Shown: one piece after another, positions 55,481 through 64,000 of the stretch
Layout: each line of letters begins with the position of its first letter
Numbering within the stretch: position 1 is the stretch's first letter
Source of the DNA: Mesorhizobium sp. B2-3-4
GTDB taxonomy: Bacteria; Pseudomonadota; Alphaproteobacteria; Rhizobiales; Rhizobiaceae
DNA length: 64,000 nt
Reading direction: 5' to 3'
Assembly (NCBI RefSeq): GCF_006442315.1
Contig: NZ_VFVY01000021.1
Coordinates: forward strand, 62,001-126,000
The notes under the pieces: generated by a model
The model's database searches: none
What the model was told of the DNA's origin: nothing
What the model saw: the letters and a program-made list of their open reading frames with translations, nothing else
Translations under genes and position numbers: made by a program

Positions 55481-56014
55481 TTGATCGAAATCGTCGCCAT
55501 ATCAGGCAGCCTGCGCGCCGCCTCGACCAACTCCGCGCTGGTGGCGGCGCTGGCCACGAACGTGCCTGCGGACTGTCGCGTAACCATCTATGACGGGCTC
55601 GGCCTGCTGCCGATATTCAACCCCGACGATGAGGGCGAGCGTACGCCACCCGAAGCCGCACGGCTGATCGATGCAGTCACCAGCGCCGGCGGCGTCATCG
55701 TTTCTTGTCCGGAGTATGCCCATGGCGTGCCGGGCGGGTTGAAGAACGCGCTCGACTGGCTGGTGTCCCGCGACGCCGCCGTCGCCAAGCCGGCGATGCT
55801 GGTCCACGCCTCGCCGCGCTCGCTGTTTGCCCGCGCAGCACTTGCCGAGATCATGCGGACGATGTCGTTTTCGCTTTACGAGGGCGAGCTGGAAATTGCG
55901 CTGCTGGGGAAGAAGCCGGCAGAGGTCGAGGCGATTTTGGGCGAGGATGCGAACCGGCAGGCAATGCGGGAAGCCGTGCAGGCCTTCGCGGATTTCATCC
56001 GCCGGCAAACATGA
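55481..56014 (+). CDS. NADPH-dependent FMN reductase
   Basis: The 177-residue product has the flavodoxin-like FMN-loop AISGSLRAASTNSALV and the PEYAHGVPGGLKNALDWLV motif of the NADPH-dependent FMN/azo-reductase family. It reduces flavin or quinone in the cytoplasm; exact substrate unknown. The start is a TTG with no strong ribosome site, yet no better start exists before the FMN loop. It follows the PPOX-like gene by 40 bp, so two flavin proteins may be co-expressed. Confidence 0.88.
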   Translation: MIEIVAISGSLRAASTNSALVAALATNVPADCRVTIYDGLGLLPIFNPDDEGERTPPEAARLIDAVTSAGGVIVSCPEYAHGVPGGLKNALDWLVSRDAAVAKPAMLVHASPRSLFARAALAEIMRTMSFSLYEGELEIALLGKKPAEVEAILGEDANRQAMREAVQAFADFIRRQT

Positions 56015-56180
56015 GGTCGTCATCCTAGGGCGGAGCAAGGAGCGCAGCGACGCGGCGCAGACCCTAGGATCCATGCCGTGGCGCTAAAGCGTTGCAACGA
56101 TAACAGAATTATGCACCGCCGCATCCTACGTCGAAGTCACGGAATGGATCCTCGGGTCAAGCCCGAGGATGACGAAGGAG
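56015..56180. repeat. Palindromic repeat with CCTAGGATCCATGCCGT arms
   Basis: Left half GTCATCCTAGGGCGGAGCAA to ACCCTAGGATCCATGCCGTG, right half GAATGGATCCTCGGG to CCCGAGGATGAC. The halves share GATCC and GTCATCC-type motifs in inverse order. It lies between the FMN reductase and tautomerase genes. No coding capacity. Confidence 0.7.
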
Positions 56181-56213
56181 AGGGGAGCGCCCGTGCCTCA
56201 ACGTGCGCCGAAG

Positions 56214-56420
56214 TTACCCCTTCCGCAGCGTCTCGACATCGGTCTTGCCGACATACCAGTCGCGGGCGTTGACCTCCTCGAAGACCACCCAGACATCGTC
56301 ATTGCCGAGCCCGGTGGCTTCCATGATGGCCGAGGTCACCTTTTTGGCGATGTCAGCCTTCTTGCCGGCCGGATCGGCGGCGATCACTTCCTTGACGATG
56401 CGGATGTTGACGAATGGCAT
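56214..56420 (-). CDS. 4-oxalocrotonate tautomerase family protein
   Basis: The 68-residue product begins MPFVNIRIVKEVIAADPAGK, with the N-terminal Pro that is the catalytic base once Met is removed, and has VTSAIMEATGLGNDDVWVVFEE. It is probably a hexamer or trimer tautomerase or a related isomerase. Arg residues of the active site are only partly present. The ATG at 56420 follows GGGGAGG; longer in-frame translation is rejected. Confidence 0.88.
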   Translation of the reverse strand: MPFVNIRIVKEVIAADPAGKKADIAKKVTSAIMEATGLGNDDVWVVFEEVNARDWYVGKTDVETLRKG

Positions 56421-56581
56421 GACGCCCTCCCCTGGGATTTGCTGGTTTGCGAAACGAGGCTGCTTGGAAATCCGCTCCGGCGACGCGCCTGGCGGCGGCT
56501 CGCAAGGTCGTGGCGCGGCGGGCGCCGCGGCCAGCCGCATAAACGCCAGCAGCGGCCGCCAGAGAAGGATTTCGAGCAGGC

Positions 56582-57502
56582 TCAATAGGTCTTGGCTCCG
56601 TTCACCATCAACCGGACGCTGTAGAGCGAGGTGGTGCCGGCGATGTAGAGGCAGTTCAGCTTGGCGCCGCCGAAGACGCAATTGGCGGTCACCTCCGGCA
56701 CCTTGACCTTGCCGATCAGCGTCCCGTCGGGATCATAGCAATGAATGCCGTCGGCCGCGCTTGTCCAGATGCGCCCGTCGGCATCGAGCCGGAAGCCGTC
56801 GAACAGGCCTGCCGTGCAATCGGCGAACACCTTGCCGCCCGACACCTTCTTGCCGTGCTTGCCGACATTGAACACCCGCATATGCGCCGGATTTTGCGCG
56901 CCATGGGTACGGCCGGTGTCGACGACGTAGAGCAGGCTTTCATCAACCGAAAAGGCAAGCCCGTTCGGCCTGACCATGTCGGTGATGACGGCCTCGATCT
57001 CGCCGCTGTCGGGATCGATCCGGTAGACATGGCAGGCGCCGATCTCGCTCTCGGCCTTGTCGCCTTCATAGTCGGTGTCGATGCCGTAGGTCGGGTCGGT
57101 GAACCAGATCGAGCCGTCCGACCTCACCACCACGTCGTTGGGCGAGTTCAGCGGCTTGCCTTTCCATTTGGCGGCAAGCGTGGTGACCGAGCCGTCATGT
57201 TCGGTGCGGCTGACGCGGCGGCCCGAATGCTCGCAGGTGACCAGCCGGCCCTGACGGTCGACGGTGTTGCCGTTGGAATTGCCCGAAGGCTGCCGGAAGA
57301 CGCTGACGCTGCCGTCGGTCTCGTCATAGCGCAGCATGCGGTTGTTGGGGATGTCGGACCACACGACATAACGCCCGGCGGCGAACCAGGCGGGCCCTTC
57401 CGCCCATCGGCAACCGGTGAACAGCTTGTCCACCTGGGCGTTGCCGTTGAACAGGCGCGCGAAGCGCGGATCGAGAACTTCATAATAATCTGCGGCCGCC
57501 AT
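56582..57502 (-). CDS. SMP-30/gluconolactonase family protein
   Basis: Six-bladed beta-propeller lactonase. The 306-residue product has CRWAEGPAWFAAGRYVVWSDI with the metal Glu, SPNDVVVRSDGSIWFTDPTYG with Asn and Asp ligands, and GLFDGFRLDADGRIWTSA with the catalytic Asp. It hydrolyses sugar lactones, probably in a pentose or uronate pathway; the substrate is not predictable. GGAGG precedes the ATG. Its promoter lies in the 294-bp gap shared with the divergent DUF1127 gene. Confidence 0.92.
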   Translation of the reverse strand: MAAADYYEVLDPRFARLFNGNAQVDKLFTGCRWAEGPAWFAAGRYVVWSDIPNNRMLRYDETDGSVSVFRQPSGNSNGNTVDRQGRLVTCEHSGRRVSRTEHDGSVTTLAAKWKGKPLNSPNDVVVRSDGSIWFTDPTYGIDTDYEGDKAESEIGACHVYRIDPDSGEIEAVITDMVRPNGLAFSVDESLLYVVDTGRTHGAQNPAHMRVFNVGKHGKKVSGGKVFADCTAGLFDGFRLDADGRIWTSAADGIHCYDPDGTLIGKVKVPEVTANCVFGGAKLNCLYIAGTTSLYSVRLMVNGAKTY

Positions 57503-57679
57503 GCATATCCTCCAGGCATCACGTGACGCCGGATCAAGCCAGCCCGCGATCGATCTGGCAAGACGGAGCCTTCGCAATTTGTATGACAAAACGGCGAGCA
57601 CGACCGCCCGGCCAGGTCCGGACCGCGACTGTGCAGGCAGGACGCGCCTTAGGGTTCAATTAACCGGCTATGCGCTGCA

Positions 57680-57696
57680 TGCAATGGTGCATTGCA
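57680..57696. promoter_or_regulatory. Perfect palindromic operator candidate before the DUF1127 gene
   Basis: TGCAATG-GTG-CATTGCA is an exact 7-bp inverted repeat with a 3-nt spacer, about 100 bp before the DUF1127 start and 178 bp from the SMP-30 start. A half-site TTGCAAC follows near 57708. Symmetry suggests a dimeric regulator; which one is unknown. Confidence 0.5.
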
Positions 57697-57796
57697 ACAT
57701 CTTCTTTTTGCAACGCACCAATCCTATGTCATGTTCCGTATTGACCAAGGGAGGAAGAACTCGCCGCGACAAATGCGGCACGAAAGGACCCTTGCC

Positions 57797-57961
57797 ATGT
57801 TTAACGATCTCGTGACCCGCGCTCGCACCAGCATCGCCAAGCGCAAGCACTACAACCGCCTCGTCGCCGAAATCGACAGCTTCTCCAGCCGTGATCTGGC
57901 CGACATGCGCGCCGACCGCTCGGAAATGCTCTACCAGATCCACAAACAGATCTACGGCTGA
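57797..57961 (+). CDS. DUF1127 small protein (YjiS-like)
   Basis: The 54-residue product MFNDLVTRARTSIAKRKHYN... ends LADMRADRSEMLYQIHKQIY. The arginine-rich DUF1127 family is frequent in Rhizobiales and in Agrobacterium and Rhodobacter includes proteins affecting RNA turnover and phosphate and carbon metabolism. AAAGGA lies 9 nt upstream. It is flanked by a palindromic operator-like site and a 3' repeat. Confidence 0.88.
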   Translation: MFNDLVTRARTSIAKRKHYNRLVAEIDSFSSRDLADMRADRSEMLYQIHKQIYG

Positions 57962-57984
57962 GCCTGGCTGAGGGAATCCCCCTC

Positions 57985-58130
57985 ACCCGGATTGCCAAAA
58001 CCGAATTGCAGGGCAATTCGGGGCAATCTGACCTATCCCCCGAGGGGAGAGGAGCTGTCTTGCGCCGACGCCTTCCTCTTCTCCCCCACGGGGAGAAGGT
58101 GGCCGCGTAGCGGCCGGATGAGGGGGCGTG
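57985..58130. repeat. Palindromic repeat of CCTTCTCCCC/ATCCGGCC type
   Basis: Between the DUF1127 and ccmG genes. The right part CTTCTCCCCCACGGGGAGAA plus GGTGGCCGCGTAGCGGCCGG and ATGAGGGGGCG is a nested palindrome. A reverse-oriented relative is embedded in ftsY at 52993-53050. No U-run. Confidence 0.85.
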
Positions 58131-58140
58131 GCGCTACCGC

Positions 58141-58719
58141 CTAATTCGGCGCCGCCAGCGCCTTTTCTATCTGCGGCAGCAACAGATTCCGCGCCGAGTC
58201 CGCCGTCAGCGGGCCGACATGCTTGTAGGCGATCCTGCCGTCCTTGCCGACGACGAAGGTCTCCGGCACGCCATAGACGCCCCAGTCGATCGCCGTGCGG
58301 CCGGCCTCGTCGACGCCGATCGCCTGGAACGGATTGCCGAGATCGCCGAGAAAGCGGCGGGCGTTTTCCGGCCGGTCCTTATAATTCAGCGCCGCCATAA
58401 CGAATCTTTTGTCCTGCGCCAGCCCCAGCAGCACCGGGTGCTCCTCGCGGCACGGCGCGCACCACGACGCAAAGACATTGACCAGCGTGACCTTGCCGGC
58501 GAAGGCGCTCGAATCGAGCCCGGGCAGGTTCGATCCCTCCAGCGCCGGCAGGTTGGTCGGCGGCGCCGGCAGGCCGATCAGCGCCGAGGGCACTTCCGCG
58601 ACATCGCGTCCCGACAAAAGCTGCGACAGGAACAGACCGGCGAGCCCGAGAAACACCAGCAGCGGCAAGAACACGAACAGGCGGCGACGGGCCGGCTGGG
58701 TTTCCGTCTCCAGGCTCAT
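58141..58719 (-). CDS. ccmG: Thiol:disulfide interchange protein CcmG (CycY/DsbE)
   Basis: Membrane-anchored periplasmic thioredoxin that reduces apocytochrome c before heme attachment. The 192-residue product has one N-terminal anchor (LFVFLPLLVFLGLAGLFLSQ) and the active site NVFASWCAPCREEHPVL (Cys87, Cys90). The GVYGVPETFVVGKDGRIAY segment with cis-Pro and the acidic loop is typical. Its start overlaps the ccmD stop by 4 nt. Confidence 0.96.
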   Translation of the reverse strand: MSLETETQPARRRLFVFLPLLVFLGLAGLFLSQLLSGRDVAEVPSALIGLPAPPTNLPALEGSNLPGLDSSAFAGKVTLVNVFASWCAPCREEHPVLLGLAQDKRFVMAALNYKDRPENARRFLGDLGNPFQAIGVDEAGRTAIDWGVYGVPETFVVGKDGRIAYKHVGPLTADSARNLLLPQIEKALAAPN

Positions 58720-58883
58720 GGCTTGGCCGCCTTGTCGGAACGGCGGCGCACCCCGGCCGCCTCGAGCTCGGCCAGGTCGCGCTTGCGGGCTCGCCGGTCG
58801 AGCAGTATCCAGCCGATCAGCCCGGCCAGCACGATTGCCGTGATGCCGTAGGCCGCGCTGACATAGAGCGCGTGCGCGCTCAT
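58716..58883 (-). CDS. ccmD: Heme exporter protein CcmD
   Basis: Small membrane subunit that helps release heme-charged CcmE from CcmC. The 55-residue product has one membrane helix (AYGITAIVLAGLIGWILLDRRA) then a charged tail. It overlaps ccmG by ATGA. The upstream neighbour should be ccmC but is not: the gap to ccmB is only 123 bp. Confidence 0.88.
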   Translation of the reverse strand: MSAHALYVSAAYGITAIVLAGLIGWILLDRRARKRDLAELEAAGVRRRSDKAAKP

Positions 58884-59006
58884 GCGCGGCGCTCCATTGC
58901 CGCGCCGCCTGCCAACCGGATCCTTCCGCCTCGTTCGACCATGCCTTCCCTTAACCCCGCGCCTTCGCCCGCGCAATTGGCCGCCGCGCCGCAGCCCTCT
59001 GGCCGA
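58884..59006 (-). other. ccmB-ccmD junction where ccmC is missing
   Basis: CcmC (about 250 residues) would need about 750 bp; only 123 bp lie here. A minus-strand reading MVERGGRIRLAGGAAMERRA, with AAGGGAAGG just before its ATG, ends in an ATGA overlap with ccmD. That is the junction expected of a ccmC end, but the reading is far too short and has no CcmC feature. Confidence 0.6.
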
Positions 59007-59672
59007 TCAATCCGCGCCATGGCGCAACGCCAGCGCCGCCGCGACCGGCCCCAGCACGGCAAGAAACAGCGTCAGCGCGGCAAGAATGAGGAAAGGCTGC
59101 AGGAACGGATCGGGATTGGCCGTGGCGCCATAGCTGGCCGAAACGCCGAAGATCAGCACCGGGATGGTCAACGGCAACACCAGCACCGAAATCAGCAGCC
59201 CGCCGCGCGGCAGCGCCACCGCCACCGCGGCGCCCACGGCACCGATAAAGGTGATGGCCGGCGTGCCGACCAGCAAAGTCAGCGCCGTGGCGCCTATGGC
59301 CAGCGGCTCCATGTTCATGAACAGGCCGAGCAGGGGTGCCGCGACCACCAGCGGCAGGACGCTCCCGGCCCAATGCGCCAGGCATTTCACCAGCACCGTC
59401 AGCGCCAGCATGTGCCGGTCATGGCCCAGCACCAAAAGATCGAGCGAGCCGTCCTCGCGGTCGGCCTGGAACAGCCGGTCGAGCCCGAGCAGGCATGCAA
59501 GCAACGCGCCGATCCACAGGATCGCCGGGCCGATGCGGGAAAGCAGCTTGAGGTCCGGCCCGACACCGAACGGGATGGTGGCGATGACCGCCAGGAAGAA
59601 GATGACGCCGGTCAGCGCCCCACCGCCGGCGCGGATATTGAGGCGGATGTCGCGGGCAAAGAGGGCTAGCAT
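59007..59672 (-). CDS. ccmB: Heme exporter protein CcmB
   Basis: Membrane subunit of the CcmAB ABC transporter that drives release of holo-CcmE. The 221-residue product has six membrane helices and the loop REDGSLDLLVLGHDRHMLALTVLVKCLAHWAG typical of CcmB. Its length is standard, so it is intact. It follows ccmA, with the repeat element copy 4 between them. The stop is 123 bp before ccmD, where ccmC is normally found. Confidence 0.95.
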   Translation of the reverse strand: MLALFARDIRLNIRAGGGALTGVIFFLAVIATIPFGVGPDLKLLSRIGPAILWIGALLACLLGLDRLFQADREDGSLDLLVLGHDRHMLALTVLVKCLAHWAGSVLPLVVAAPLLGLFMNMEPLAIGATALTLLVGTPAITFIGAVGAAVAVALPRGGLLISVLVLPLTIPVLIFGVSASYGATANPDPFLQPFLILAALTLFLAVLGPVAAALALRHGAD

Positions 59673-59692
59673 GATGGGAGACGCCCGCGCCC

Positions 59693-59940
59693 GGGCACCC
59701 CTCTCTGCCCTGCCGGGCATCTTCCCCTCAAGGGGGGAGATTGGCAGCTTATACGCCGCGCCAGCCTGCCAAGGTTGAAGATTGGCGAAAGTCGGGACGA
59801 CATCTGATCTCCCCCCTTGAGGGGGGTGAGGAGTGGTCCGCGAAGCGGACGGGAAGCCAATTGCTTGGCTTTCCGAACGACGAACGCCCGAAGCGGCAGC
59901 GAAGGGCCGGGTCCGGCCGGACAGAGAGGGGCGCCTCGCG
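59693..59940 (+). repeat. Long inverted repeat element, family A, copy 4 (interrupted)
   Basis: Left arm CTGCCCTGCCGGGCATCTTC and core GATTGGCGAAAGTC as in the other copies. The right arm begins GATCTCCCCCCTTGAGG but then about 95 bp of a different sequence (with GGTCCGCGAAGCGGAC and GCCAATTGCTTGGC hairpins) precede the closing CCGGACAGAGAGGGG. It separates ccmA from ccmB. Confidence 0.85.
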
Positions 59941-59946
59941 CGAACA

Positions 59947-60552
59947 TCAACCGGCCGCCCCCATCACCAGCCCCTGTCCATCAATCCCCAGCGGCAGATG
60001 CGTCGCCGCGACGATCATCCCACCTTCCGCGCAATGCCCGCGCATCAGCGCCGCGAACCGTTCCTCCGAAGCCTTGTCCAACCCGGCCGTCGGCTCATCG
60101 AGCAGCCACACCGGCCGATGGCTGACCAGCAATTTCGCGATCGCCGCCCGCCGCCTTTGCCCGGTCGAGAGATAGCCGAACGGCAGATGGCCGATGCCAT
60201 CAAGACCAACCGTTTCCAGCGCCTTTCCGACGCCGAGATGTCCCTCGCCGTTGAAGTCACGCCAGAAGCGCAAATTCTCCGCCACGCTCAACGCCGTCTT
60301 CATCGCGTTCTGATGGCCAAGATAGTGACAGGCCGAAGCGACCGACGGGAATTCATCGCCGCCGCCTTCGACCACCACCTTGCCCTCAGCCTTCGGCAGC
60401 AGCCCGGCCACCACCCTGAGCAAGGTGGACTTGCCCGAACCGTTCGGCCCGGTGACGACCAGCGCCTGCCCGGCTTCCAACGCAAAGTCGATGCCGGAAA
60501 ACACCGCCTCGCCGCCGCGCTCGCCGCCCAGATTTTCGGCGATCAGCCGCAT
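59947..60552 (-). CDS. ccmA: Cytochrome c biogenesis ATPase CcmA
   Basis: ATP-binding subunit of the CcmAB complex. The 201-residue product has Walker A VTGPNGSGKSTLL (residues 35-42 for the loop), signature LSTGQRRRAAIA, and Walker B VWLLDEPTAGLD. It heads the ccmA-ccmB-(ccmC missing)-ccmD-ccmG cluster and is divergent from acnA, an arrangement conserved in rhizobia. The ATG at 60552 is used; family starts near MRLIAENL. Confidence 0.95.
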   Translation of the reverse strand: MRLIAENLGGERGGEAVFSGIDFALEAGQALVVTGPNGSGKSTLLRVVAGLLPKAEGKVVVEGGGDEFPSVASACHYLGHQNAMKTALSVAENLRFWRDFNGEGHLGVGKALETVGLDGIGHLPFGYLSTGQRRRAAIAKLLVSHRPVWLLDEPTAGLDKASEERFAALMRGHCAEGGMIVAATHLPLGIDGQGLVMGAAG

Positions 60553-60619
60553 CCCTTGCCTGTCCCCGCAACGATGCGGCACGGTCGCTGCCGCATCGCA
60601 CAAATTTGCTTTGCAACTG

Positions 60620-60637
60620 TCTAGAACTATTCCAGGA
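60620..60637. promoter_or_regulatory. Possible iron-control (Irr ICE-like) box before acnA
   Basis: TCTAGAACTATTCCAGGA contains CTAGAA and TTCCAG as near-inverse arms spaced by 3 nt, resembling the rhizobial ICE box that binds Irr. It lies in the 285-bp gap shared by ccmA and acnA, whose products handle heme and an iron-sulfur cluster. The match is partial. Confidence 0.35.
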
Positions 60638-60837
60638 AATTCTCTATATGCGGGTCATCCGTGCCAGCGGTCGGCACGGGAACAGAATTTGCGCCGAACC
60701 AGCGCACGCGCCGCCTTGAACGGCTCGGGTTGCTTGGGAGCGGACAGCGGAAATGGCCGTACCCGCACCTTTGCGCGTGATTGCATGCCATCGGAGTCCG
60801 TTCCCTTTCAGGCTGAACAGACAAGGACGGATCGCAC

Positions 60838-63528
<2,691 letters not shown>

Positions 63529-63530
63529 AG

Positions 63531-63599
63531 ATAGGGAGTAGTGAGTAGGAAGTAGTGAATAGGGAAACCAGTCTCACTACTCACTACTCACTACTGCCT
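63531..63599. repeat. AGTAGTGAGTAG-type inverted repeat after acnA
   Basis: Left arm AGGGAGTAGTGAGTAGGAAG, right arm CTCACTACTCACTACTCACT, then ACTGCC. It fills the gap between the convergent acnA and ceramidase-like genes, like the copy at 38543-38648. Confidence 0.88.
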
Positions 63600-64000
63600 G
63601 CCCCGCCCGAACCGCGCCGTCGCCGCCAGCAACACCCCCAGCATCAGCCCGTTGAGGAGATGCCACAGGAAATGCGTGCCGAGCGGGAAGCTGGCGCAGA
63701 CCACCGGGTCGATCATGCGGCAGATGACCGACACGACGAAGATCGCCGACCCAGCCAGATTGTACCAGCCGGCCCGGTTGCCGCTCGCCGCCACCCACAC
63801 ACCGAAGAAGGCCAGCGCCAGGAATGGCGGCAGATAGCCCGTCGTGCCGTTCGACGCCTGGCGCAACCAGTCCGGCACAACGAACGTGATCGCGCCCGCA
63901 ACGATATAGAAGACGACGAAGATAACGATCGCCTTGCCCCAGTCCAGGCCGAGGAAGCGGCGCAGATTGAACAGCGTATAGGCCAGCGTGAAGCCGGCGA
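63591..64000 (-). CDS. Ceramidase-like multi-spanning membrane protein, C-terminal part
   Basis: An open frame running off the right edge with 136 visible codons. It has at least four membrane helices: a segment with GKAIVIFVVFYIVAGAI, then YLPPFLALAFFGVWVAASG, LAGSAIFVVSVICRMI and LLNGLMLGVLLAAT. The ending PLGTHFLWHLLNGLM with two His resembles the metal-binding His motif of ceramidase-domain proteins, but the N-terminal metal ligands are outside the window, so the call is tentative. Convergent with acnA; its last bases overlap the repeat at 63531-63599. Confidence 0.7.
   Translation of the reverse strand, partial: AGFTLAYTLFNLRRFLGLDWGKAIVIFVVFYIVAGAITFVVPDWLRQASNGTTGYLPPFLALAFFGVWVAASGNRAGWYNLAGSAIFVVSVICRMIDPVVCASFPLGTHFLWHLLNGLMLGVLLAATARFGRGRQ

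Noticed and set aside
58880-59062. Mini reading frame in the ccmB-ccmD gap as a real gene
   Set aside because: It is short, lacks membrane segments expected of CcmC, and overlaps the end of ccmB; kept only as a possible scar.

Overview
This 64 kb window is chromosomal DNA from an alphaproteobacterium of the order Hyphomicrobiales, most probably a Mesorhizobium-like member of the Phyllobacteriaceae. The evidence is the high GC content, the TCA gene order mdh-sucC-sucD-sucA-sucB-lpd, sdhC-sdhD-sdhA-sdhB, the block dapF-mtaB-ftsY-yciB-...-ccm-acnA, an Omp19-type lipoprotein, and several intergenic palindromic repeat families of the kind common in rhizobia. There is no rRNA, no recognisable tRNA, no prophage, no transposase and no CRISPR array. 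Nearly all genes are core or conserved accessory genes.

Layout. 1-10 kb: start of exonuclease III (cut by the window edge), lolA, ftsK, a small secreted protein, the nitrogen pair glnK-amtB behind a sigma-54 promoter, tesB, a UbiH-type hydroxylase, and small uncharacterised genes. 10-16 kb: OsmC-like protein, yceH, and the succinate dehydrogenase operon sdhCDA-DUF3052-sdhB. 16-25 kb: two envelope or secreted proteins, two membrane diguanylate cyclases, leuC, a methyltransferase, a permease and binding protein of a polar amino acid ABC importer without its ATPase, and the ohr-ohrR peroxide module. 25-31 kb: rplS, a TSUP transporter, trmD and rimM, xerC, a TraB/GumN protein followed by a DUF2867 gene and a decayed second copy of the TraB 3' end, and a small Ala-Pro repeat membrane protein.

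31-43 kb is a large minus-strand TCA region running mdh, sucC, (cupin, DUF1579), sucD, sucA, sucB, (secreted protein, SDR), lpd. It supplies malate dehydrogenase, succinyl-CoA synthetase and the whole 2-oxoglutarate dehydrogenase complex, with four extra genes interleaved. With sdh and acnA, the window encodes much of the TCA cycle. 43-50 kb: GNAT acetyltransferase, zapE, Omp19-like inhibitor lipoprotein, VOC protein, unknown exported proteins, an NAPE-PLD-like metallo-beta-lactamase fold protein and a NodL/LacA-type acetyltransferase. 50-64 kb: dapF-mtaB-ftsY-yciB, two FMN-type redox proteins, a tautomerase, an SMP-30 lactonase, a DUF1127 protein, the cytochrome c maturation genes ccmA-ccmB-ccmD-ccmG with ccmC absent, acnA, and a partial ceramidase-like membrane protein.

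Most notable: two unrelated palindromic repeats appear to have been absorbed in frame into the linker of ftsY; ccmC is missing from an otherwise tidy ccm cluster; a long directional inverted repeat occurs four times, twice inside operons; and a TraB 3'-end remnant lies behind a DUF2867 gene. No wholly new multi-gene system is evident. The extra genes embedded in the sdh and suc operons are the best functional unknowns.
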